Assembly (NCBI RefSeq): GCF_007751035.1
Contig: NZ_CP036433.1
Coordinates: 4,755,001-4,819,000, forward strand
Reading direction: 5' to 3'
From: Lignipirellula cremea
GTDB taxonomy: Bacteria; Planctomycetota; Planctomycetia; Pirellulales; Pirellulaceae
DNA: 64,000 bases
Positions 45,746 through 52,967 of the stretch are shown piece by piece (the first letter of the stretch is position 1; every line of letters begins with the position of its first letter). Both the position numbers and the translations under genes were made by a program. The notes under the pieces are model-generated. The model was given only the letters and a program-made list of their open reading frames with translations, was not told the origin of the DNA and ran no database searches.

Positions 45746-46953
45746 TCAGTATTCGCAGGGCGTGGCCCAGTAGTTGAGTTCGGGGCGGTTTTTGTCGAAG
45801 AAGATGGGCATGCGTTCTAAGAATTCCGTGGTCGCCTTTTGGGCTTTGACGTAGATTTGACGCGCCTTCTCCGCCAGCACCTTGAGGCCGGTCAGGGTGC
45901 GGGTTTGGCCGATGTAGTGAGCAGCCGTTTCTAGACGATCGAGGATCACGCCTCGCAGGGAACGCGATACGTGGCAGAACATGCGATGCTCAATCGGATT
46001 GTATTTCGAACAGCCGGGCGGGTAATGCGCCACGCGAATCGTCATCTTCAAACGCATCGCCAAATGTTTTAGTTCTTGCTTGAAAAGGTATTGCCGATAG
46101 CTGTTGCTGCCGCCGCAGTCGCAGAGCAACAAGATCTCTCGCGGACGCGGACGGTAGTTATATTGTCCGACTCGACACCACCATTGCCGCACCGCTTCGC
46201 ACGCCAGTTCGGCCGTATCGGCGCCGGTCGAGAGCAACATGAAACCTTGGTTGGCGCCGACGTCGTACACGCCGTAAGGCGTCAGTTTGCCGGTCGCTTG
46301 CGACGGAAAATCGTGATCGGGCGCCGTGACAAACCCATCGGTCCAGGCGGCGCCAGGGCGATAGAAATCACCGAGTTTTTCCTTCTTTTTCGTGTCGATG
46401 CTGAGCACCGGCCGCCCACAGTCATGAAACCGCTCACGCAGCTCGGCGATGTATTCAAACTGCGCGTTGCGATCCGGATAGTGACAGGTGGTCTCGATTT
46501 TGCACGCCTGTCGCAAGCCCAGGTCGAGGTCTTCCTGCAAGATGCGGCGGACCGTTTGCGGCCACACGTAAAAGCCGCGGGCGACGAGCGCTTCGCAAAT
46601 GTCGCTGGGCGAGCGATTGGTCCAGCGGATGTCGGGGTTCATCGGCGATCCGGCCGTATGCTGCTCGACGATCTCTTCCACGGCGGCGACCAAACCGACG
46701 ACTGCAGTGCTAGCAGGACTTCGTCCCCCCCTTTTACGCGAACGCGTCCGGCAGCCTCATCGTCGGGCAATCGCTCGACATCCTGCTGGCCACGGCGAAT
46801 GGTGTCTTCATGGCAACCGAACAGGTCAGCGATATACTTCACGCCGCCATGGCCGAGTTTCTCCGCTTCCACCGCGGCATACCGCCGCCGATCCTTCTCG
46901 GACAAAGAAGCATACAATTCCCGCATATGACCTTCGACCAAAGAACTATACAC
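45746..46953 (-). CDS. ISAzo13 transposase, split by a frameshift at G7
   Basis: The GTG at 46953 has GGAGG about 7 nt upstream and starts the N-terminal part: EKDRRRYAAVEAEKLGHGGVKYIADLFGCHEDTIRRG (helix-turn-helix) up to GRVRVKGG. The catalytic part lies in another frame from about 46730 to 45746: VLSIDTKKKEKLGDF, HDFPSQATGKLTPYGVYD, LLLCDCGGSNSYR, VAHYPPGCSKYNPIEHRMFCHVSR, typical of ISAzo13 with D...D...E residues. The two frames meet at seven G (46725-46731 as C on the plus strand). One added G or a -1 shift restores the expected KGGGR junction and a roughly 400-aa protein. It may be programmed or inactivating. Confidence 0.85.
46725..46731 (-). other. G7 slippage site joining the two transposase frames
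   Basis: On the coding strand the sequence reads GTAAAAGGGGGGGACGAAG. In the upstream frame it gives V K G G D E and soon diverges from the family; with one extra G it gives V K G G G R S P, matching the conserved glycine-rich linker. Homopolymer runs of this kind are known sites for transcriptional slippage or -1 frameshifting in insertion sequences. Confidence 0.6.
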
Positions 46954-47041
46954 GCCCCACCTCCAGGAAAAGCGAGTTGAAAGAGCAGTCGACCGAAGCG
47001 CTTATTGTACAAAATCCGAAGTTATTTTTCCCCGGTTCCTA

Positions 47042-47186
47042 CGCGGTCAAGCAACTGGTCCAAAAGATCAAATCCGCCGCTCGTGAGTTCGCCGCCAATG
47101 ATCCCGAATTCTTGGGGATGATCGAAAAGGCGATGGAAGGAGAGGCACGCACGGTTGCTCGCAGGTTTGCCGGGAAACAAAATTGA
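47042..47186 (+). pseudogene. Possible protein fragment after ISAzo13
   Basis: A frame open from the IS end encodes AVKQLVQKIKSAAREFAAND... ending RRFAGKQN, with protein-like composition and mostly G/C third positions. It has no start of its own and matches no family I know. It could be the tail of a gene cut by the IS, but it is out of frame with the gene starting at 43510. The alternative frame gives only a short tail to 47086. Confidence 0.3.
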
Positions 47187-47366
47187 TTGTGGGTGACGCC
47201 TGGGAATGACCGATTGGCCCCTGCTCGGTAGAATGGTCTGGCTTGACTACTACAATCATCGGGATTACACCACCGTCCCACAAACACTACTTGCGACCAT
47301 CGTCTTATTGGACGTGTTGCGAGGCGAGGGAAACTGGTCCGAAGCCGTGTGCGGAGAATGCGACAG

Positions 47367-48035
47367 ATGAATGACCCACGAGGCCGAATTGTTGTCATTC
47401 CATTTCTTCACGGCAAACTGACCGCTGATGGCAAGTTCAGTGAACCGGATATCTACTTCATCATGGAGAAATGGCTGGCTCGGCATCCCGAATTCAGGGG
47501 GCGAGAAAAGCAATTCAGGCTCGTCAGAGGGGCCATGCATTTGCCTGGGGGTTACCCCACTTATCTCTTGCAAGTAACCGCTAATTTCAGCCTCGATCTA
47601 GCGGATTACGATCCAACTCAAGACGCCGATCTCTATGAATACTACTTGGCTCACGATGAAGACTCAGCAAGTCCAAGCAAAATCTGGATCGAGCAGTGCA
47701 GAGCCGCCAGAGGCATCGAAGAGGATTTCGGCACTCAGAAGGCGCTGGCCTATCTGATCGACGAGAAGTTCATCAACTTTCTCGAAGCAGCCGACGACAA
47801 TGCCGACTTCCGTGCCGAACTTCCCGCCTTCGTCGCTGAGATCAAATCGATCTTCGAGCGATGGCAGTTGGCGGAATATCTGGAAATCGCACGGCGAACC
47901 GAACCATTCGATCCTTCGATCTACGACGATGAGGAAGAAGCGGAAATGGAACGGAAATTTGGACTCCGTCGCAGCGCTGCTGAATTGTTGCTGGTGGAGC
48001 GTGCCAGGGATTGGTTGCTGGAAGGAGAAGAGTAG
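47367..48035 (+). CDS. Hypothetical protein, 222 aa, cargo between insertion sequences
   Basis: ATG at 47367 with GGAG about 10 nt upstream. The product is soluble and acidic: a beta-rich N-terminal third (GRIVVIPFLHGKLTADGKFSEPDIYF, RLVRGAMHLPGGYPTYLLQVTANF), then helices (KALAYLIDEKFINFLEA, IFERWQLAEYLEIARR) and an Asp/Glu-rich patch (IYDDEEEAEMERKFG). No family recognised. It is followed after 3 nt by the DUF6933 gene, so the two form a translationally linked pair. Codon third positions are less GC-biased than in neighbouring core genes, suggesting transfer. Confidence 0.65.
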   Translation: MNDPRGRIVVIPFLHGKLTADGKFSEPDIYFIMEKWLARHPEFRGREKQFRLVRGAMHLPGGYPTYLLQVTANFSLDLADYDPTQDADLYEYYLAHDEDSASPSKIWIEQCRAARGIEEDFGTQKALAYLIDEKFINFLEAADDNADFRAELPAFVAEIKSIFERWQLAEYLEIARRTEPFDPSIYDDEEEAEMERKFGLRRSAAELLLVERARDWLLEGEE

Positions 48036-48038
48036 TCG

Positions 48039-48548
48039 ATGATTCTTCGTCTCTCGCAGAAGCTCAACACGAAGATCAAGGCGGGCCCGATCAAGGCGAT
48101 GCCGCTGGATGAAAATCCGTATGCCGACTGGTCATGCCACCTTTTCACGGCAGACCGCACGCAGTACATCCTGATGAGCAACACTCCTTCGCTGTACTCG
48201 TGCGTGATGTTCGGGCGGGGAATTACCGACGATAGCCGCTTCATCGAACGAGCATTAAGCACCATCCGTGAATTCATGGATGACGATGGGCAGGCTTTCA
48301 TCTACCAGAAGTTCATCGCACCGGCCAGCGGCACGGTCAGCTTCGCCAAGGCGTTGAATCGATCCGTTACAGGGTCGATGAATGACTTGATAAATCATGC
48401 GACGGCTTGGCTGCAAGATGGCGATATTTCGCCGCACGACGTTGGCTTCAAGCTCAACGACGTGTTGCTGTCGGCGCTGGCGACTGACGAATCCCGTGGG
48501 TACGGGATTCCCAAAGAGGCGTTGAAGAGGCTGATGGATGAAGCCTGA
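48039..48548 (+). CDS. DUF6933-type protein, 169 aa
   Basis: Begins 3 nt after the previous stop, with GGAG inside the end of that gene. The N-terminus MILRLSQKLNTKIK, then NPYADWSCHLFTADRTQYILMSNTPSLYSCVMFGRGITD, is what I recall as DUF6933, small proteins of unknown function found in many bacteria, often near mobile DNA. The C-terminal half is helical (FAKALNRSVTGSMNDLINHATAWL). The stop is 2 nt before the IS66 left end. Pairing with an unknown acidic partner could suggest a two-component cassette (inference, for example stress or toxin-antitoxin-like), without direct evidence. Confidence 0.7.
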   Translation: MILRLSQKLNTKIKAGPIKAMPLDENPYADWSCHLFTADRTQYILMSNTPSLYSCVMFGRGITDDSRFIERALSTIREFMDDDGQAFIYQKFIAPASGTVSFAKALNRSVTGSMNDLINHATAWLQDGDISPHDVGFKLNDVLLSALATDESRGYGIPKEALKRLMDEA

Positions 48549-48550
48549 TT

Positions 48551-50060
48551 GTAACCCTTCAGCCTTCTGAAATCGCTCTTGGCTGATTTCGACAAATTCG
48601 TTCTGTTTTGGGGATCATGGACGCTTCCCTTTCTAACGACGATGGCCTGGTGGACGCCGCCTTTTTGGAGAAGGTGCTGCGTGGGCGGTTGAGTGAGGCT
48701 GAGGCTCGAACGTTTGCTGCGGCCGGGGCCGAGATTATCGCCTTTACCATGCTGGCGCTTACGCAGCGGGTCGCTGGTCAGCAGGCGGCCGGGCCGAACA
48801 CGCCGTCGGCCGCCGTTCCGCCGTACGCCAAGCCGACCGCTTCGCCCAGGAAAGGTCAGCGGCGACGCGGCGGACAAAAAGGACATCCCGGCGTCACCCG
48901 ACCGCCGCTTCCTGAGCCGGATCGGCGCCGCGAACTCCAACTCGATTGTTGCCCTGAGTGCCAGGGCAAGCTGCAGCGAACAGGCGACACTCGCACTCGC
49001 CGCAGCGAAGACATTCCCGACGGCCTCAAGCCGGTCATTACGGAAGACATCCTGCATCGCGACTATTGCCCGACCTGCAAAAAACGCGTCGAGCCCAAGC
49101 CGCCCGACGTCCTGCCGAACTGCACGCTCGGCAATCGCACGCTGGTCCTGTCGGCCGTGCTCCATTACCTGCAGGGACTGACGATCAGCCAGATTGTCGA
49201 CACCTTCAACTTCCATCTGCGAATGAAGGTCACGCCGGGCGGGCTCATGCAGATGTGGCATCGGCTGGCGACTCTGCTGTTCGCCTGGTATGTGCAGATT
49301 CAAGCCGAATGTCTCGACTCGGCCCGGCTCAACGCCGACGAAACCGGCTGGCGAGTGCAAGGCAAGACGCATTGGCTGTGGTGCTTCGCCGGGCCGGATG
49401 CGACTTTCTATATGATCGATCGCAGTCGCGGTTCGCCGGCGTTACAAAAGTTTTTTACCAAAGCCTTCGAAGGCGTCCTCATTACCGACTTCTGGTCGCC
49501 GTACGATGCGATCGTCTGCGCCGACAAACAGAAGTGCTGGCCGCACCTGCTGCGCGACATGGCGAACGTCGACGAAAAACACGCCGGTGACAAGGTCTGG
49601 CAGTCGTTCGCGCGGCGAGTGATCAGCGTCTATCGCGAAGCGAAGAAACTGCACGCCGCCAAGGCGACAACGGCTGCGGTCGACTACGACATCGCCGCGA
49701 TGCGATTAGAAAGCCGACTGGCGACCATCGCCGGCGAAGCCTGGAACCACCCCGACGCGGCCCGCCTCGCCAAACGCCTGGCGAAGTACGGCGACCAGCT
49801 GCTGACCTTTTTATGGCACGACGACATCCCCTCGGACAACAACCACGGCGAGCGTCAGATTCGTCCGGCGGTGATGATCCGCAAGAACAGTTACGGCAAC
49901 CACAGCGACCGCGGCATGCTCACCCAATCAGTACTGATGACGATCTTCCGCACCCTCAAACTGCGAAATCAACAACCGCTCGAAACGATCCTCGAAGCCC
50001 TCGCGAACTACGCCAAAACCGGAAAAATCCCGCCCCTGCCGCAGAAGGCTGAATAGTTAC
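48551..50060 (+). mobile_element. IS66-family element with tnpC only, 1,510 bp
   Basis: The ends are GTAACCCTTCAGCCTTCTG (left, from 48551) and its imperfect complement at the right (to 50060); 17 of 19 positions match, and both begin GTAA as in IS66. The right repeat overlaps the last codons of the transposase. No 8-bp duplication is present: the flanks are GCCTGATT and GAGGCCTC. Only tnpC is carried, without tnpA/tnpB, as in the ISBst12 subgroup. Missing duplication suggests a rearrangement after insertion. Confidence 0.88.
48617..50056 (+). CDS. IS66-family transposase (TnpC)
   Basis: A 479-aa transposase; ATG 48617 (MDASLSNDDG) is chosen over an upstream TTG. The N-terminal part has a basic linker (RKGQRRRGGQKGHPG) and zinc-binding pairs (CCPECQGK, YCPTCKKRV). 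The catalytic domain follows with RLNADETGWRV, VLITDFWSPYDAI and the late FLWHDDIPSDNNHGERQIRP with NSYGNHSDRG, the conserved IS66 tail. The frame is intact. Confidence 0.95.
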   Translation: MDASLSNDDGLVDAAFLEKVLRGRLSEAEARTFAAAGAEIIAFTMLALTQRVAGQQAAGPNTPSAAVPPYAKPTASPRKGQRRRGGQKGHPGVTRPPLPEPDRRRELQLDCCPECQGKLQRTGDTRTRRSEDIPDGLKPVITEDILHRDYCPTCKKRVEPKPPDVLPNCTLGNRTLVLSAVLHYLQGLTISQIVDTFNFHLRMKVTPGGLMQMWHRLATLLFAWYVQIQAECLDSARLNADETGWRVQGKTHWLWCFAGPDATFYMIDRSRGSPALQKFFTKAFEGVLITDFWSPYDAIVCADKQKCWPHLLRDMANVDEKHAGDKVWQSFARRVISVYREAKKLHAAKATTAAVDYDIAAMRLESRLATIAGEAWNHPDAARLAKRLAKYGDQLLTFLWHDDIPSDNNHGERQIRPAVMIRKNSYGNHSDRGMLTQSVLMTIFRTLKLRNQQPLETILEALANYAKTGKIPPLPQKAE

Positions 50061-50251
50061 GAGGCCTCGAGAGCTCTATATCAAGACGCAATACGCATGC
50101 TAGAGAAACTGGAAAGAAAAAGCGATCTTGCCCATGCCTTAAAAAATCTTGGCGCCGTAAATCACGAGTTGGGGCGGTTGGAGGAGTCTCTCTCTGATAT
50201 TGAAAGGTCCATCGAAATCACAATAGAGCTTGAGTTTATGTCGCCGGCTAG
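50061..50251 (+). pseudogene. TPR-protein fragment between two insertion sequences
   Basis: The frame leaving the IS66 right end reads EASRALYQDAIRMLEKLERKSD, then LAHALKNLGAVNHELGRLEESLSDIERSIEI, two recognisable tetratricopeptide units. It has no start, and its apparent stop at 50256-50258 is inside the IS1380 left end. Both ends are therefore cut by mobile elements. The original gene was probably one of the long TPR proteins common in Planctomycetes. Confidence 0.65.
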
Positions 50252-51937
50252 TCCTTAAACAAGCGTATGGCGGTTCTGGCCTGGCGTGATTTTGTGGGCT
50301 GGGGCTCGCGCAGGTGTTTGCGGTCCAGCGGCGCTGGTGGGGGATGGTTGGATTGAGGCGTCGGGCATGTGGGGCGGCTTTCGGGGTGAGGCGTGGCGGC
50401 GGCGTCAGCGCGTCCGGACGCTGACTTCGGGGGAGGCGTCGTCAACAGCGGAGCGGGCGATGGACGTTCTGCACGATCAACAGCAGGTAGTCCAGCGTCG
50501 GACGATAGCTCAGCAACCGATAGACGATCTGCCGTCCGCCGCGAATGATCTGCGCGGGCACCATTAACACGCGATCGCGAAACGTCGTGAAGTCCATCGC
50601 CAGCAGTGCGGCCTTCTGGCGCGTTTGTTCCGCCCTCGAGTCGCCGTTGCCGGCAGGCTGGATACTCAGCGTTGCCCAGGCTTTCAAACTCCAGGCCAGC
50701 GAGGCGATCACCATGTACGCCCAGTTGCTCAGCAGGTTGTCCAGCGGCGCCGACAACGCACACTGCTTGAGCTGCGCGATGATGCGGTAAGAGCGGCCGC
50801 ACTTGCCCGGCTGATAGTCGAACTCGGCGATCTGCTCGGACACGAGCTGCTTGTTGAGGTAGCCGTTCTGCTCGACGATTTGTTCTTTACAACGCGGCCG
50901 CTTGGCGCGCCTTGAGGGCGGTTTGTGTTTGCGGCGGTGAAGCGTTTTCCACTCGGTTTCTGCGAGGGTTTTCGCGATTCCGACCAGCTTGGGCATGGCG
51001 TCGATCCCGAACACAAACTCCACGTTCTGCTCGCTCCAGCGATCGAAGTTCTCCGTCAGGGCGAAATCCGTGTCGCCCCGGAGGACCACCTTGCGGAAGC
51101 CCGCTTTGCGACAGCGCTCAACCGCCAGGTCGAAGAAGAACGCGGCGTTTTCATGGCTGGGACGATTGCCGCTGCGGTTGACGATGAACAGCGGCTCCCG
51201 GGTGTTGGCCAGCGTGACGACCAGGGGATGATAGCCCCACTCCCCTTTATAGTTGATGCCGATGCCCTGTTTCTTCTCGGCCGAGGTCTGCACCTGGGTG
51301 CCGTCAGCCTCGATGATGGCGCAGTCGAAGAACGCGTCGGGCTGCTCTTTCCAGACCCGCTCGCGGACCTGATTGAAGCCATTCATCAGCCGCAGGATAT
51401 CCATCTCTTGAAAGCGGCGGCAGAAGTCGCCGGCGGTGGTCGGATCGGGAATCCGCTCCGCGCCGAGTGCGTTGAGATACGCCTCGTCGCAGCGGCGGTC
51501 TTCGAGATGCTCCAGGCAACCGCCGCCGGCCAGCAGGTTCAGGGCGATGTTGAGCACATGGTCGGCCTCATCGTACGGACGATGCAACTTGAGCAGCGTG
51601 ATCGAATCGTTAATCGCCTGCCGCAAGTCCAGTCGCCGGGCCGTCTGCACCAGGGCGCCCAAACCGCCGGCGGCGATCGCTTGTTGCCGGTCGGCCAGTT
51701 CGTAAACGATTTTCTCGGGAACGATCATCGGCGACTGGCCGGACCCGTTCTGGGGATCAATCCTGCGCTGCATTCTCTGCTTGCGTCGCTGCGCTTTTGG
51801 TCGTATCTTTGTCTTCACTCGAAAACCCTTTCTGGCGTGCGTAATTGTTTTGATTGGCATCACCAATTTACGCAATAACGCCGAGGGTTTTCGAGTTTTT
51901 TCGTCTCCGCATCAAGCGGCCTACGCTGGGTTAAGGA
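50252..51937 (-). mobile_element. IS1380-family element, 1,686 bp
   Basis: Ends TCCTTAAACAAGCG at 50252 and, inverted, TCCTTAACCCAGCG at 51937 differ at two positions. CTAG flanks both sides (50248-50251 and 51938-51941), consistent with a 4-bp target duplication, though CTAG is palindromic. Size and single gene are normal for IS1380. It separates the TPR fragment from the terminase fragment. Confidence 0.88.
50442..51860 (-). CDS. IS1380-family transposase
   Basis: A 472-aa DDE transposase. ATG 51860 is preferred over an upstream TTG at 51875. Basic N-terminus (HARKGFRVKTKIRPKAQRRK), then YDEADHVLNIALNLLAGGGCLEHLEDRR and IPDPTTAGDFCRRF, which are standard for IS1380. Candidate catalytic residues: IIEADGTQVQT, VVLRGDTDFALTENFDRW and a late Glu. 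NRSGNRPSHENAA and AKRPRCKEQIVEQNGY also fit. The frame is intact. Confidence 0.95.
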   Translation of the reverse strand: MPIKTITHARKGFRVKTKIRPKAQRRKQRMQRRIDPQNGSGQSPMIVPEKIVYELADRQQAIAAGGLGALVQTARRLDLRQAINDSITLLKLHRPYDEADHVLNIALNLLAGGGCLEHLEDRRCDEAYLNALGAERIPDPTTAGDFCRRFQEMDILRLMNGFNQVRERVWKEQPDAFFDCAIIEADGTQVQTSAEKKQGIGINYKGEWGYHPLVVTLANTREPLFIVNRSGNRPSHENAAFFFDLAVERCRKAGFRKVVLRGDTDFALTENFDRWSEQNVEFVFGIDAMPKLVGIAKTLAETEWKTLHRRKHKPPSRRAKRPRCKEQIVEQNGYLNKQLVSEQIAEFDYQPGKCGRSYRIIAQLKQCALSAPLDNLLSNWAYMVIASLAWSLKAWATLSIQPAGNGDSRAEQTRQKAALLAMDFTTFRDRVLMVPAQIIRGGRQIVYRLLSYRPTLDYLLLIVQNVHRPLRC

Positions 51938-51940
51938 CTA

Positions 51941-52201
51941 GAGCATCTGTCGCTGGCAAAGCATCTAACTGCCGAGGTGAAAACGGAAGAGTTCGTGGCA
52001 GGCAAAGGCGTCGTTGCCAAATGGGAACGGCTGCGACGGCAGAACCATTGGTTCGACGCCCTCTACAACGCCTGCGCCGCCGGTCACGCCTGCGGAGTGC
52101 GGCTGGTCGAAGCCCCGCCTGGTGAACGCCAACGGCTTTCCCTGGCGAGAATGGCGGAAATGGCGAGTCGGCCTTCGCCGGCGGACATGATGCGGAAGTG
52201 A
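51941..52201 (+). pseudogene. C-terminal fragment of a phage terminase large subunit (GpA-like)
   Basis: From the IS1380 end the frame reads EHLSLAKHLTAEVKTEEFVAGKGVVAKWERL, then RRQNHWFDALYNACAAGHACGVRLVE, to a stop at 52201. The order 'HLTAE-(K/R)-W-x(n)-RRNxxxDALYxACAA' is the conserved end of GpA-type terminase large subunits, where the NHWFDAL block belongs to the nuclease-domain tail. No start codon or N-terminal ATPase is present, so it is a remnant, implying that a phage or phage-like island once lay here. The call rests on pattern recall. Confidence 0.6.
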
Positions 52202-52967
52202 CAATCCAACCGGCAGGCGACGCGCGCTCAGTTCGCATTCACCAAGGTAAATGCGAGCTGCAAAGTCCCGCGTTTCTTACAAACGGAACCAATCCGCCCG
52301 GGTTCGCGTCGGATGCGAACCGGCGCCCTGGCCAGGACAGCGTCTTGACGTCTACGCCCAGATTGACCCCACGACAACCGGTAGAGGCGGAGACAAAGTG
52401 GAACACGACACGCTGTCAAACATCGTCCTGTCGCTCTGCAACCTCTTCCGCACGCGGAGCCTGGCTAGATGAAGACGGAACCCGGCTACCCAACCAGTAA
52501 AGGGACGAGATGCACGCGTGCGCTTGCTGCTCGTTTGCCGCCAGGAAGTTTTTGATTGACCTGGGAGAGAGACGACACGTAACATTCTCTGGTTTGAGCC
52601 GGAGCAGCAGGCAGGATATCCGCTGCGACGAGTCGATCGAATCAACCCGTACGCATTTCAGGTGCGAGTTGGAGTCGTTTCGGGATCGTCTGAAAAAAAT
52701 TCCTCCGCGCGCCGCCGAGAAATTTCTACTGTCGGGATGCAGGATCCGTTGCGTAGAAGGCTATTTTCGTTGGGCCTCCTGGTTTTACAGCACCTCGATC
52801 CCCCCAGTAGGATTTTCGTTAAAAAAATTATACGCAAAAATCTGCCAGTTTATTGTTTGACAGGCGAACTGCGACTGGCAATAACTTGCCGTTTCCAGAC
52901 GTCACGATTGCGTCTCTCAGGGCAGGTCACAGGGCAAGATTCTTCTGCGAACTACGGGTGCGCCACG
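52202..52967. other. 766-nt stretch before the giant gene
   Basis: No protein gene is supported; short plus-strand frames lack start signals. Base composition turns AT-richer near 52680-52860 (runs of A and T), as expected for a promoter region. A candidate promoter at 52857-52885 is given separately. Confidence 0.5.
52857..52885 (+). promoter_or_regulatory. Candidate sigma70-type promoter of the giant gene
   Basis: TTGACA (52857-52862) and AATAAC (52880-52885) are separated by 17 nt and lie about 83 nt before the ATG at 52968. The -35 is perfect; the -10 matches TATAAT at four of six positions. Planctomycete promoter preferences are not well known, so confidence is modest. Confidence 0.35.

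Larger units (their letters stand above)
45715..47040 (-). mobile_element. ISAzo13-family insertion sequence, 1,326 bp
   Basis: Perfect 25-bp inverted repeats at 45715-45739 (starting AGGAACCGGGG) and 47016-47040 enclose one transposase locus. A TA lies just outside on the left (45713-45714) and overlaps the end on the right (47040-47041), compatible with a 2-bp duplication but not proving it. The left end abuts the later IS at 44102-45707. The host sequence interrupted is the secreted-protein gene that starts at 43510. Confidence 0.9.
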
